Shown here: piece by piece, positions 22,237 through 34,239 of the stretch | Layout: every line of letters starts with the position of its first letter | Position numbering within the stretch: position 1 is the first letter of the stretch | Assembly (NCBI GenBank): GCA_951213105.1 | Contig: OX578135.1 | Coordinates: forward strand, 157,985,750-158,049,749 | Length of the DNA stretch: 64,000 nucleotides | Direction of reading: 5' to 3' | DNA from: Amaurobius ferox | Taxonomy: Eukaryota; Arthropoda; Arachnida; Araneae; Amaurobiidae | Notes under the pieces: generated by a model | What the model saw: only the letters and a program-made list of their open reading frames with translations | Database searches by the model: none | What the model was told of the DNA's origin: nothing | Position numbers and translations under genes: made by a program

Positions 22237-22756
22237 ACTCGTATTGTGATCCTTTTTTTTTCAACCCTTTTCTTTGGACAATAAAAGTCGTTATTATCCT
22301 TGTTTTGCATTATTTTCTTCTTTTATAACCCTATCACACCCGCATACAGCGTTTTCTTTCATTCCAATGTAGATTTCCTGAAATTTTCACATAAACAGCA
22401 ACTATGCTTAACTTTTGGACATGAGTGTACTTCACCTTTACATATACTTCGAAGCATGAATACAGTAAAATAAGCGATTTCACGAGCAGTCTAACATAGA
22501 GGTTGCAGCTAGCATGTTATTACAGCGACTGCTTAACCGGAGGTGAAGTCTGAATTCTCGCCAACCGGTTACAAACCCGAGACTAATCCATTAGTTCCAA
22601 AAATATTTTCAAAGTCGACTTGCTAGTTTTGAGTGTGCCTCGTGTGGGACAATTTTGTCCGATGGACTACTGGACGGGCATGGTAGCCGAGTAGTTTACT
22701 ACATACTCCCCACCTTCGAGAAGGTGGAAGTACAGATAGTCCGTTTGGTAGAGTTC

Positions 22757-22828
22757 TTCTTCTTCTTTGACCCAGACCGTCCGACTTACCTGAAGGTGTA
22801 AGGCATCTGTTTGGAAGGCTGGGAAGAG
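22757..22828 (-). mobile_element. Degraded SINE1 3' tail
   Basis: Minus-strand copy of the tail. ACCCAGACCGTCCGACTTAC and GGTGTAAGGCATCTGTTTGG match the complement of the SINE1 end with several substitutions. No target duplication was found. Confidence 0.6.
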
Positions 22829-24098
22829 CTACAGGAGCCGTACACTTCTTTCCCTATCACGAACTCACCAACCTCTTGGAAGAGGTGGAACACTTCTTTG
22901 ATAATTATTGGAACGCCTTGTGGAAATTATTAATTTAGAATTCTTGATTCAAAATATATAGTGAGTTTCACAATTTGTTTTATTAGGGTTTGTATAGTAC
23001 TGAATAGTACTGACAGAGAGGCGTGGTGAGTCGTCGGCTTGCGTTCGAAGATTTTAGGAGCGCAAAAAAGGATGGAGATGGATAGTTGACAGGGAATCCT
23101 GAACAAAACTTATGACCTTCGCCATATGACGGGCATTACGTCGAGTCCTATTCAGAATAGTGTGGAAACCCCAGGCCGTCCGACTCATCCAGAGGACTTC
23201 TTTACGAGTAGCAAAATGGACGACCGGGAAGAATTTAGAATAGTGTGAAAAAGTTTTGTCTCGGTGATGAATCAAGAGACGATAGATTCCTTCTGTATCC
23301 ATTGACATTTAATATGGAGATTCTTTCCAACTCAGACGCAGACAATAATTTTCTTCTTCTGTATTTAAAGTGGGTCCTGAAAGTCTTCTTCGAATTTCAA
23401 ATTGAAGTGCAACTTTTGATCTGTGCGACAGCTGCATTTCTCGGATTTAACTCGCCATGCACATGGATTATGCAAAATTTCCAATTTTAGCGTCATTCAG
23501 ACTTCGGTCATCTACTGAATCTCATCTGCAGATTCCGGAACCTTTGTAGAGATATCAATTACCAACGAGGAGACTGAACGACGTTCAATCCATTCAGCTA
23601 CCAATACGATTATATTTCTACATTTGACGCAAATATAACCTAGCATATATTTATCTGTGGCGACTCGTGAGATGAAGCAGATGACGCAGGATAAACGCTG
23701 CTTCACTTAAAGTTATCGGATGAATGAATGGGTTATTATTATTATTATTTGTCGCATTTTTCCGACTCGTTTGGCTATTTTTAGATAATATTTGACAAGA
23801 CTTGTGCCAGTAACGTGATGTGTTTTGATGATGTTCATTGTCGAGGAGGAGGAGGAGGAATGCCGCTGCTGAATCTTCTTCACCTGTTCCTGAAGTCATG
23901 AGTTGCCACTGATTTTTATATTTCTTGATTATAGTAGCAGAGTCATTTTCCTCCACTTATTAGACCATTTGTATTTGGAGCGTCATGATCACTTTACAGT
24001 TCCTACGCCAATTCGTTATTACTATCAGATTCCTTTCATTGAAGCCTCTGCGTATTGGTCCTACTTTCTTCTATCTAAACCCTGTCTATAAAGGATTG
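22829..24098. other. No gene recognised
   Basis: Intron-like. A weak second match to a SINE tail (AGGCCGTCCGACTCATCCAG at about 23173) is noted. A 101-codon minus-strand frame at 23651-23956 with an Asn run lacks splice sites or similarity. Confidence 0.4.
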
Positions 24099-24566
24099 CT
24101 AGGAAAGTGCTTAAGCACTCCAATAACTTTCTAAGGAAAGGTCTACGAGTATACACGTTAGGCATATCTATGGTAAAGTCGCCATGCTCGACTGAATAAA
24201 ACAGACTGCAACGTTCCTAGTACAAGATTAAAAATATTAGGATAGCTAACTCAGCTATGAAGCGATACAGAGGAAGAAAGTCAATCATAAAGCTGTAGAG
24301 CTTTGTCTAATGAGTAAGAATCGACACCAGGAACAAACGAAACGCATATATGGCAGGCAGTAAATACCTGTCAAAAATGAGTAATTTGTAATTCACATTT
24401 TTTGTATCTCGCTTTGTTTCTGAAATCGCTATCTTAAATTCTCCTCTAGGAGCGCTGCAATAACTTTTATTCGATCAGTTATGCCACTTTACTATAAATA
24501 AACCTAACGTGTAAACTCATGAATTGTTCCTTACAAAGTTATTGTGGTGTTTAAAGACTGTCCTAG
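24099..24566. mobile_element. Long-TIR element family D, copy D1
   Basis: The left arm (CTAGGAAAGTGCTTAAG, CAATAACTTTCTAAGGAA, ACACGTTAGGCATATCTAT) is mirrored by the right arm, with about 95 bp of imperfect inverted repeat. The same arms and part of the core recur at 49997-50725. It has no coding capacity. The duplication at the ends is unclear. Confidence 0.65.
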
Positions 24567-24607
24567 GAATACCATGTAGGCTATGTAGTCATTAACACAT
24601 CATCTAT

Positions 24608-24891
24608 CAAAGAATAAAAACACTTTAAAATAAAAGTTTTTATTTGGTTAAAGACGTTAAAATTACAATAAAAACTTGAACGTTTTTAAAAGCCAAACGT
24701 AATTTTGTTTTTTAAAATTAAATTTCTTAGACTTGATTCCGTATATTTTATTATTTTATTCATCTGGATGTTTAAGAATAAGCTCTAATAGAGCTATATA
24801 ATCTAAAAGAGCTCAGGTTTTTAATGTGATTTTAGCATCTTAAAGTATGACCAAATAAAGGTTTTTATTTTAAAGCGTTTTTATTCTTTGA
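24608..24891. mobile_element. Small AT-rich TIR element
   Basis: CAAAGAATAAAAACACTTTA at the left is mirrored at the right end, with about 45-bp arms enclosing about 200 bp. It is probably a MITE. Target duplications were not resolved in this AT-rich context. Confidence 0.55.
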
Positions 24892-25311
24892 CATTTAATT
24901 GTTTTAGACGTAATAGTTTATTATATTTCGTTACATCATATTTCTTTCTATTGTTTGAAGTAAACCAAGCAGAAAACATCTTACTTTAGAATAGCTTTAA
25001 AAAATAATTTTTCTATTTTCAATCTTTAATGTAAATGTCCTTTGTGTATCCACCGGATTTACAGTTCAAGAAACTTACTAGTTTACTTACGTTCGAAATA
25101 AACACCAGAGTCATATATTACATTAAAATCGCCGTGAGAAGCAAAACGAATTTTAAATGATGTTTGAACTTCTTCATTTCTACTTTACGTTCAATGCTCT
25201 TGAGTCAAACCATTTACTTGCGTATACATCTAGTGTTTCAAAACACAATCATACTCGCTTATTGTTTATACTGATTGCTCTTGGAATTTCTTCACTGCAT
25301 ATTTATGACAG
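24892..25311. other. No gene seen
   Basis: Unique AT-rich intron-like sequence between two mobile elements. Confidence 0.45.
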
Positions 25312-26160
25312 GACCTATGGGAATATAAATGAATAATATCACCCAATTAGTTTTTTATTGAACCCGGATTGAAAAAATGAAATACATTGAATCCTATGGG
25401 ACCTAATGTTTCAAACATTTTTTAAGCAAATTTAAAATTCACAAATTGCTTCGAAAATTTTAGAAAATATTCAAATTATCCCATAAAATATATAAAAAAA
25501 AATTCAGTAAAATATGTTAGGTAGTTTTTTAAATAAAAATTATTTAATATAGGGAGAAAAACAAATTCAATTAAATTCTGACTCTCGTTTTATCCTCCAG
25601 ACAGAAAAAAGAGATATATTATATAATAAATATCTTTCCAAGAGTTTAATTATTTTATAAGATTAATTTATTTAAGAAAGGTTTCACATTTTAAAATAAA
25701 TACGGTAGATCACACTTTTTCAAATTTTTAAATAAAACAAATTATTATAGTATTGTGATGAATCAAACGATTGGAAAAATGATTATGAATGAAATGCTGC
25801 TTTTATAGAGAGGCGATTTATATTTCGATGACGTCATTTGAATAAAGTTGATTTGTTTTCGATGAAGTTTTCAAATATAATAAATTATTTTAATGTTATG
25901 ATAATTTTTAAAATATTACCGAGGAATGCATCGTATTTTAGAGATGTTTAAACCAGGCAATTTATAGTTCAATGCCGTCATTTGAATGAAGTTCATTTTC
26001 TTCGATGAAGTTTTCAAATATAATAAATTAATGTAGTATTGTGATAATTTTAAAAATATTATCGAGGAATGTATCGCATTTGAGAGATGTTTGTATAAAA
26101 TTGCATTGAAGTTGGAAAGTGTTTCATAATCAATGCTTTATGCATGATTGATCTTTCTTG
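25312..26160 (+). mobile_element. Helentron-like family C, copy C1 (lacks the GTCT end)
   Basis: Matches the copy at 31828-32809 from GGACCTATGGGAATATAAAT onward. Inside are imperfect tandem units of about 150 bp containing TGACGTCATTTGAAT and ATTTTAAAAATATTACCGAG. It ends with GGAAAGTGTTTCATAATC and the hairpin AATCAATGCTTTATGCATGA. The GTCT tract and the AACACTTT hairpin are missing, so the copy is truncated. Confidence 0.65.
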
Positions 26161-26642
26161 TTTAAATAAATTTTAGTTATTTAGTTAATTCTAAATATGT
26201 TATCTAAGTATTACCCTTATTTGAGGGCTGCCAATTGGACAGTTTTGTATTTGAGATTATAATTCATGATCAAGCAACCTAATCATGTTAGTCTTTTCTC
26301 TGTTTTCATGTAGTCTTTATTCTTTTATCCCTATTCTTTATGTAGTAATTTACCTAGCCATTTTATATATGAAAGGGAAAATTTCAACACACGCTTATAT
26401 TGTAAATATTTCCTGAAGCACGTGATGGATTTTGATGAATTCTTTTTAAACAATGAGTCCAGGGATTATTCTGATGAAAGTTTTATCAACTTATAGTGAA
26501 GTGATGAATAATTCTGTCTGCCATGCCTGCTTATAACTCAAAAAAGACTCACCATACATACATAATTTTTTTACTGGTATGCTAAGAATAATAAAGGGCA
26601 GGTATGTGGTTAAAATATTTCTGATTTTATTCCGCTTTGATA
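26161..26642. other. No gene seen
   Basis: Unique AT-rich sequence between a family C copy and a TIR element. Confidence 0.45.
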
Positions 26643-26644
26643 TA

Positions 26645-27541
26645 CAGGGTGTCCCAAAAACATTGACCTCGGCTTTTATTCCTTAAATATTGATCTTAGA
26701 CATATATCATAAATTACACAGTTGAGTAAAAAAAAAAAGGACATAATTTTATTAAATCGATAAAAATTTTCAGGGGATTAAATTTAAAAAACTACAAAAT
26801 TTAAATTTTTATACGACCCCCGTACAAAAACTTTTCCAATGAACGAAATGTGCCCCAAAGGTGATGTACAAAATTTATCATAAAAAATCGCAGAGGTATG
26901 GATAAACAAAGTTGGTATGGGATTAATCACACATTAAAATGTAAATGTTTACAGCAAAAGTGCAAATGACGCAACGCAGAAATGCATCATAGGCAAATAA
27001 TATCTGCATCTTATCTTTAATGGATCTTTGGCATGGATGGAAAACATTTTGAACAAGCTTTGTAATCTTTGTGTAAAGTTGTTATTTCTACACAGTGTAG
27101 ATTCTTTTGTACCAATAAATAGCAAAATTATTATTTATTTATGTAACTATTGTTTTCTTTCGTAATTTGTGTATGACCACAGAAACGCGATCTGCCGACA
27201 TGATACTATTTCCCCTCTGAGAACCCATGTCGATGCATCGAAAAGTGGTTTAAATCGGCATTTTTGTCTTTTCATAACTGAGACTATTTATGATAAAATA
27301 CTAAAATTTTCTACATCACCTTATTAGTGTATGGGGCACATTTTACTCATTAGAGATGTTTTTGTACGGGAGCCGTATAAAAATTTAAATTTTGTATTTC
27401 TTAAAATTTAATTCCTTTGAAAATTTTAATCGATTTCATAAAATTCTGTACCTTTTTTGTGCAACTTTGTAATTTATTATATATGTCTAAGACCAATATT
27501 TAAAGAATAAAAGCCGAGGTCAATGTTTTGGGGACACCCTG
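26645..27541. mobile_element. CAGGGTGTCCC long-TIR element, copy B2
   Basis: An 897-bp element with TA duplicated on both sides (26643-26644 and 27542-27543). The ends and arms match 2427-3347, but the unique core lies in the opposite orientation. For example, CGATCTGCCGACATGATA here is the complement of the core at 2766-2780. Confidence 0.85.
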
Positions 27542-27543
27542 TA

Positions 27544-28786
27544 TAAAAGTGAAGATTCTAAAATGAATATCGTATGAACTTAAGATTTCTCTTTCTAAGC
27601 TAAATATATCCTTCCAAGATAAATGCATCCTGAAATATATAATCTAATTCGGTGAAACTTTTTAGAGCAATGAAACTGAATTCAGGGATGTTTTAATAGT
27701 AAATTTATCCCTCTACTTAAGAAATCTAATTTGGTGAAACTCTCTCGAGCAATGAAACTGGATTCAGGGACTGTTTTAATAAGAATTTTATTCTCCTTCT
27801 TATCCGCAAGAAATAACAGCGACAGTAAAATGCCTGTTTTCGTGGTCTATAATAAGCATTTATAATATTGGGTCTATAAGAAAACTTGGTCTATTAAAAC
27901 TGCTGAATCAATTTATATACTTTTCAACTGGATTGTTAATCTTAATAGGAAAAACATTTATAGTTAAAATATTTCAGATATATTTACTTCCCAATTTCAT
28001 ATCATCCCGGTACCCGGGCAAAGTAGAGCATTTTTGTAAGTTGTTTATATTCTGGAGGAAATTAAGATATGTTTAGCGATTATGATGTTGATGACAAGAA
28101 CCTAAAAGCTTTTTCTTTGTGTGATTGTTTAAATCTGTAAAGTCACTTAGCCAAACACCCAATCCCAGAAGAAATAATACTTTTGATGATAGATATTTAG
28201 TGATTTTTCCCATCCAGTTTTTAATGGAAAGGTTTTTTCTCCTCATTATATAAGAAAGTTTAAACCCTGATTGAACTTATAAATGAAGATAAATCTGATC
28301 TCATTTTTTCGAACAGCATAACTGCAAATGAAATGTATGTTTAAGAGTTCATTTCATGCTTGTTTTCTTCGGGAAAATGAAAACAATATTTAGAAAGTTC
28401 TTTCATATTCGCGAGTTTGCACTTTTCCTGGAAAATGTTTATCACGCAACCGGTATTAAAGTGGCTCTGAAAGCAATTGGAAGAGAAACAAAAAGAAAAT
28501 GTTCTGCAGCATGTTTATTGTTTAGAGACCCTTTACATATGTAAAGAACTCGCATTAGTACGAGAGCAAGGACCTTTCACTTGTCTTACGGACACAACAA
28601 TTATTGCACAGCAGCTGTAATAGAAAAATTTATTTCGTAAAAATATATTTAAAAGTGAGTCATCTTATCAGCTAAGACTTGCTTCCATCTCAAGTTCACT
28701 CATGCCAAACCCGTGAAGAGAAAAAAAAATATATTTGATCTGAGCAGTACATGACTTTCACTACACATATGCATTTTTCAATTTAG
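27544..28786. other. No gene seen; short local repeat
   Basis: An imperfect tandem pair (GGTGAAACT...GCAATGAAACTG...TTCAGGGA) lies at 27650-27775. No exon or transposon was recognised. Confidence 0.45.
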
Positions 28787-28942
28787 CCTTTTGATTACGG
28801 GTGGGACAGCGTCCATCCCAAATGGAGAACCTATCAAAAAGACAGGTATTTGACATACCCTATCCCAAACAGTTCGACCCCCCTTTTCAGGCATTGGCGT
28901 TCTTCGTTTGGGATGGACGCTGTCCCACCCGTAAGCAAAAGG
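28787..28942. mobile_element. 156-bp MITE with GC-rich inverted repeats
   Basis: CCTTTTGATTACGGGTGGGA with ACAGCGTCCATCCCAAA is mirrored at the right end, giving about 37-bp arms with one mismatch. The flanks give no clean duplication (TTAG against TTAA), so the superfamily is open. Confidence 0.75.
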
Positions 28943-29337
28943 TTAATTTCCCAAAATGACTCGAACACTTATTTGATATTATATATTCAATTTGCAGTTT
29001 TAATGTAGGCAACTTAATGCTCTAAAAAATTTGAATATTTCGAGTAGGGTTCGTCCTAGAGTCATGCGGTTCTTCGTTTCATCGTCAAAAATTGTGCATA
29101 AAACAAAATTAGAATTAATGCATATCAGAATATTAAATCGTCTCTTTTTCTATATTTTAACGTTTTGCGGGTTATTTTGTAGAAAGATAAAGGAGGGGGT
29201 GGGAGGGCTGGTACTATTATTTTGAATGATACCAAAGTTTAATTAATAAACACCGGGATAACTCCCAAGTGACTTACCAACTTTATGATATTTCGTAGAA
29301 TATTTTTGAACTAGAGTACAAACATACATTATATATA

Positions 29338-30871
29338 CACTGGCTTCAAAAAGTTAAGCACGCACGGTAAAATCAACAAAAATGGAAAAGTAAAGCTTTG
29401 ATTAACTCGAAATTGTACATGAAGGTAGCAAATGTGTTTATGCATTAAAATAAACAAAAATTATGTACAAGGATGAAACAAATATTTACTTTTCGTAAGT
29501 TATATGATGACGTCATATTTGGGTCATTAACAAAATGATGTTTAAAGACAAACAAACCAAACAAAACTGACATTAATATGGTATGTGACCATCCGGGACC
29601 TTTACACAAACTTTACAACGATTTTCCATGCTTTCGATGAAGTGATCAACCGTCGCACATGCGAGCAATGACCATTTCTCCAATAGGGCGGTTTCCAACT
29701 CTCTGAGACTGGCTGAATGAGGTAAACGTGTGCAGAGACAGTACGCCCGAGGGCATCCCAAAGGTTTTCAATCGGAATAAGGTCGGGGGAATACGCTGGC
29801 CACTCTATATGAAAAATGCCCTCAATTTCCAGGTATTCGTCAACGATGTTAGCTCGATGGGGGAAGGGCATTATGGTCCATAAGGAGGAAATCAGGACTA
29901 ACTGCTGCAGCTTAGTGTCTCGCAAGGAGGTCCAGGACTTCATCCCGATACCGAGCAACCGTCACAGAACCGCCTTTAAAGATCTGCAGCTTTGTGCGAT
30001 ATTCCATTGAAATTCCAGTCCACACCTTGACGCTGCCACCTCTGAATGCGTAATGTTCGATGATGTTTTTGGTATGATTGCATGTACCTCGTTTTCTTCA
30101 GACCCTTACACGCTTATCATATGATTCCAGAGCAAATCTGGACTCGTCCGTGAACAGGACGTTGCACCAATCTGAGACAGTCCAATTGACATGTTGACGA
30201 CACCACTTTAACCTTGCCCCTCGGGCTTGGACAGTTAGTAGAACACAAGAACGTGGTACTCGGGCATACAGTACCTTCACGTGGAGCCTTCGGCGCACAG
30301 TACTGGCAGATATTGGCTTACCAAGTGCCGCTGCAACAATGGATGTAACAGTTGTGGAGGTCGCTCGTCGATTCCGCTTAGCTACTATAGCAATATACCA
30401 ATCATTGAAGAGGGTGGTAACCCTTGGACGGCAAGTGCACAGGTCTCCGGACAACTGTTTGATTTGTTTGGAATCGTTTCCATAATCGAGAAATGATCAA
30501 CGCCAAAGAAAATAGCGACATCTTTGATTGACTGTCCTGCTTCAATGCGTCTGACAGCACGCCAACGCTCGCTATCTATCATTCGTCTTCTTTCAGCCAT
30601 AGAAACACGAATATCATCAAAAACAATCCTACAAAAGTTATAAACACTTTCATATCAGTATTTAAATGCTCCTCCTCAAACCCTTCAGAATGGTGACGTC
30701 TTCAACGACTGCCTAATTAGCATATATCCGGACAGTCAATCGTGATTGGCTGTAACATACGATGTTTGCATAGTGCCATCTAGATCAGCAGCGATTTTGA
30801 GCCACTCAAATTCAAATACGCTTTCGAAAAATGAAAATTTGCATTGAATGCTTAACTTTTGGAAGTCAGTG
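29338..30871 (-). mobile_element. Tc1-like transposon Tc1-2
   Basis: A complete 1534-bp element with TA duplicated at 29336-29337 and 30872-30873. The ends CACTGGCTTCAAAAAGTTAA and CACTGACTTCCAAAAGTTAA are inverted repeats. The transposase on the minus strand is broken. It is a different subfamily from the element at 17768 but has the same length and the same AAAGTTAAGCA core. Confidence 0.92.
29573..30600 (-). pseudogene. Tc1-like transposase, frameshifted
   Basis: Three minus-strand frames form one transposase. The N-terminus MAERRRMIDSERWRAVRRIE leads into a helix-turn-helix, then RPRVTT and RNRRATSTTV. The first catalytic Asp lies in LFTDESRFAL. A frameshift lies just after the second Asp region, whose other frame reads DFLLMDHNA. 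The third residue (Glu) is in SPDLIPIENLWDALGR, and the end reads VPDGHIPY. At least two further breaks separate the segments. It is inactive. Confidence 0.88.
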
Positions 30872-31129
30872 TACATTGTACTATGACACATCATATATAC
30901 ATTGTATTTAGCTTATATGTGTTAATAAAAACTATTATGATACCATTAACGTCCATATCGTAATTCAAATTAACACTTTTATATAAGAATATTATTGTTT
31001 CTAGAATTTTCATTGTTTTACATAGGACAGGATACTATAAAAATATTGAAACTCGAATATTTTGAGTTCTAATCATAAGAATGACTCAAAATTCTATCTA
31101 GTTCTATTTTTTTTCACAAAATGTATAGA

Positions 31130-31400
31130 TACCTAAAATTATATATTGGTAAATGCATTCGTTCATGAGTTATCGTGTCCACAACTCACACACATACAGA
31201 CAGTCATCTTTTCAAAAATGTTTGAAATAGATTCAGGATGTCTTAAAAACGTGCTTGTCTATCAAAATCTCGAAATCGAAAATTTTCAGGAAAAAGATAC
31301 GTTTCTAAATAGTAACAATCTAATAATCTATTAAATAATGTCTATAATCTACTAAATATGAGTAAGTGAAAATCAGATATGGACAGCCACATCTGATTTC
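31130..31400 (+). repeat. Diverged family A relative
   Basis: TTCGTTCATGAGTTATCGTG, CACAACTCACACACA and TTTTCAAAAATGTTTGA follow the family A order around its (AC)n tract. An ACATCTGATT word is at 31389. Terminal hairpins are lost. Confidence 0.45.
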
Positions 31401-31827
31401 ATTTCTTGTTCCAATTTTCTTTCAATTCAATCTCCGATGAGCATCTGTCTCTGATCTCCTTCAGTTGGGTTGTTGACGCGATATGAGTAAAAGTATCTGC
31501 CGACTTTAATACAGAACCGAAAATGTATTGTAACTTTTCATAAATCCTTTAAGCTGTATTATAAAAGAAGTTTAGTAGAAAAGTGTAAAAAATGAAGTTT
31601 TATATTAAAAATATTATAATTGTTTCATAGGTAGCTTGTACCGTCGTCGGATACAATACACCAACTTTTTTTTCTTTTAGAAATATGCGAAAAATGGGAT
31701 ATTTTACATCAATCTTTAATGAGTAATAGTGTTACTCACTAAATTTTTTCCAAGAAAATCAACACTTTAACATATAAATGTTTGTAAAGAAGGGTTACAA
31801 TTTGGAAATTGATTCTTCTTTTTTTTT

Positions 31828-32809
31828 AACACTTTACAACATAGTTGAAAAGTGTTTATGACTTTGCTCATTCTGTCTGTCTGTCTGTCTGTCTGTCCGT
31901 TAGCACGATAACTGCCGTAAAAATGACTTTATCAAAATAAAATTTTAGTATGTTTTTCAGACGGTCTGTGGGACCTACCAGAATATAAATGAATAATATC
32001 ACACAATTAGTTTTGGATTGAACCCGGGTTGAAAAAATGAAATACATTGAACCCTATGGGACCTAATGTTTCAAACATTTTTTAAGCGAATTTAAAATTC
32101 ACAAATTGCTTCGAAAATTTTAGGAAATATTCAAATTATCCCATAAAATATATAAAAAAAATTTCAGTAAAATATGTTAGGTAGTTTTTTAAATAACAAT
32201 TATTTAATATAGGGAGAAAAACAAATTCAATTAAATTCTGACTCTTGCTATATCTTCCAGAAAGAAAAAAGAGATATATTATATAATATATATCTTTCCA
32301 AGAGTTTAATTATTTTATCTATAAGAAAGGTTTCACATTTTAAAATAAATATAGTAGATAACAATTTTTCAAATTTCTAAATAAAATAAATTATTATATT
32401 ATTGTGATGAATGAAACGATTAGAAAAATGCCTATGAATGAAATGCTGCTTTTTTACAGAGGCAATTTATATTTCGATGACGTCATTTAAATAAAGTTCA
32501 TTTGTTTTCGATGAAGTTTTCAAATATAATAAATTATTGTAGTATTGTGATAATTTTAAAAATATTACCGAGGAATGTATCGCATTTTAGAGATGTTTAA
32601 ACCAGGCAATTTATATTTCAATGCCGTCATTTGAATGAAGTTCATTTTCTTCGATAAAGTTTTCAAATATAATAAATTAATGTAGTATTGTGATAATTTT
32701 AAAAATATTACCGAGGATTGCATCGCATTTTAGAGATGTTTATATAAAATTGCATTGAAGTTGGAAAGTGTTTCATAATCAATGCTTTATGCATGATTGA
32801 TCTTTCTTA
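31828..32809 (+). mobile_element. Helentron-like family C, copy C2 (full length)
   Basis: Starts with the hairpin AACACTTTACAACATAGTTG...AAGTGTT, then (GTCT)n at 31879-31898 and TTAGCACGATAACTGCCGTA. Internal tandem units of about 150 bp contain TGACGTCATTTAAAT and ATTTTAAAAATATTACCGAG. The far end has GGAAAGTGTTTCATAATC and the AATCAATGC/GCATGATT hairpin. The AAGTGTTT box near one end matches an arm of the hairpin at the other end, the same logic as in family A. It has no coding capacity. Confidence 0.7.
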
Positions 32810-32881
32810 TTTTAATTTATTACTATTAATTTGTTTTTACACGCTTTAGTGAAATATTTATTTAAACATTTCTCAAATTAA

Positions 32882-33102
32882 CACTAGAACGACGGAAAAG
32901 GTCATTTTGACCACATAACTACTTTGTGAAGGGATTCCTCCAAAAAAATTTTATGACTTTTCTTATTTTCTTAAAGTTATTGAAAGTACAGAAGAAAATA
33001 AGAAAAGCCATAAAATTTCAATGGGCTGGGATTAGTCGTTTTGAAGGAATCGTTTCCCAAAGTAGTTATGCAATCAAAATGACCGCTTCCGTCGTTCTAG
33101 TG
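32882..33102. mobile_element. piggyBac-type MITE
   Basis: A 221-bp element between two TTAA sites (32878-32881 and 33103-33106). The ends CACTAGAACGACGG and CCGTCGTTCTAGTG are perfect inverted repeats, followed by imperfect GGTCATTTTGACC-type arms. The TTAA duplication and CACTAGAACGACGG end are characteristic of piggyBac derivatives. A second internal palindrome (AGAAAATAAGAAAAGYCATAAAA) fills the centre. It encodes nothing. Confidence 0.88.
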
Positions 33103-33106
33103 TTAA

Positions 33107-34239
33107 AAAATCAAAATTTGTTTAAAAATCTGCATAAAAATGTGCATCACTATTGGGGAAAGCAACAGAACAAACATATGTCTTCTACTTTCTGAGAAAA
33201 GTGGGCAAACGTTAGCACGGAGGAAAATAAGCGTCACTGCCCTTTTAACTAAAGTTCAACAAATAGAGATGAAGGTTACGATCTCTTACCCTGTCTGTAC
33301 GCCACTGAATATAAACGAGTTTCTTTCTAGGTTGGTCGAAGTTGCAAATTCATCTCATAGGGATAGAATGCATCAGGTTTCTATGCGAGTCATAGAACTT
33401 AGATGGAAGCAAACACCTGAAGTAGCAAGTATTTTTACTCTTTCAACATCCAGTCTCGATACATTTTCTTTTCGATTCCATTAATGACTTTCTTAATCAA
33501 ACAGACTGCTGAGTTTGTTTCATTCATAGAGCCACAATCATCGCGGCGGGATAAGTGTTGCCATTCCATCAATGAATGTATTCCAATTGTTTCTTGGAAA
33601 AATCGTTTGGCAGAAAAAGCTTTTTAACCTGGAGGTCAAAGCAGTTTAATTTATGAGCATGCCTCTCGAGTTTGCGAATTGAACATTAATATAGTAAAAT
33701 TTGCGTATTATATGAACTGTAAAGCTATTTAAAAGCCAGCTACTAATTGCGTTTATTGCTGTACATAAGGTTGGGAAAGAAAGAAATCTCTGGAAACAAC
33801 AATTTCTGGTGTATTCTGAGTTTAACGATCTCATAACTAACATTTTCCTTCTACAGTGTCACCTCTCCCCTTCGTTATTCCTTTCTTGGATAACGATTTC
33901 GCAAGGATTAGTAACTGCAATTTATCCCAAACATAAACCTCATTTTTTCCCTTTCTTTATGGTGTAACAGCTATAAACAGGAAATTGTTTTAGAATTTTA
34001 ATGAGAAGTAATATCTACACTCTTTCACTGAGACAGATATTAGCTCTTTTGATTTTGTAAAAACACTGTATAATAAAAAGGAGCCTTGCGAATTTAATGT
34101 AACTGACAAAATTTTAATAACAGAATAAAATTTTCGAGGTTCATTATTGGTGTGTATTAATGTATTATTAGTTACAATATTTTGGCCATACTGTTATTTT
34201 TACTACAAACTATTTAGAAGCTCTTTAGTTTCTTAGAAT
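33107..34239. other. No gene recognised
   Basis: An open plus-strand frame of 114 codons (33140-33484) begins in a repeat edge and shows no family signature or splice sites. It is treated as chance. The rest is unique. Confidence 0.4.

Larger units (their letters stand above)
17768..22427 (+). mobile_element. Tc1-like transposon Tc1-1, interrupted by a SINE-LINE insertion
   Basis: Left end CATTTATGTCCAAAAGTTAA (17768) and right end TTAACTTTTGGACATGAGTG (22408-22427) are inverted repeats flanked by TA. Removing the nested insertion and one copy of its 13-bp duplication leaves 1536 bp. This agrees with the 1534 bp of the independent element at 29338-30871. The transposase remnant is on the plus strand. 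The AAAGTTAAGCA core of the inverted repeat is shared by both elements. Confidence 0.92.

Noticed and set aside
28787..28942. Rho-independent terminator-like hairpin
   Set aside because: Bacterial terminators are irrelevant in animal nuclear DNA. The 37-bp arms mark a MITE.
33140..33484. 114-codon plus-strand open frame
   Set aside because: No domain, signal peptide or splice context. It begins next to a piggyBac MITE and is likely chance.
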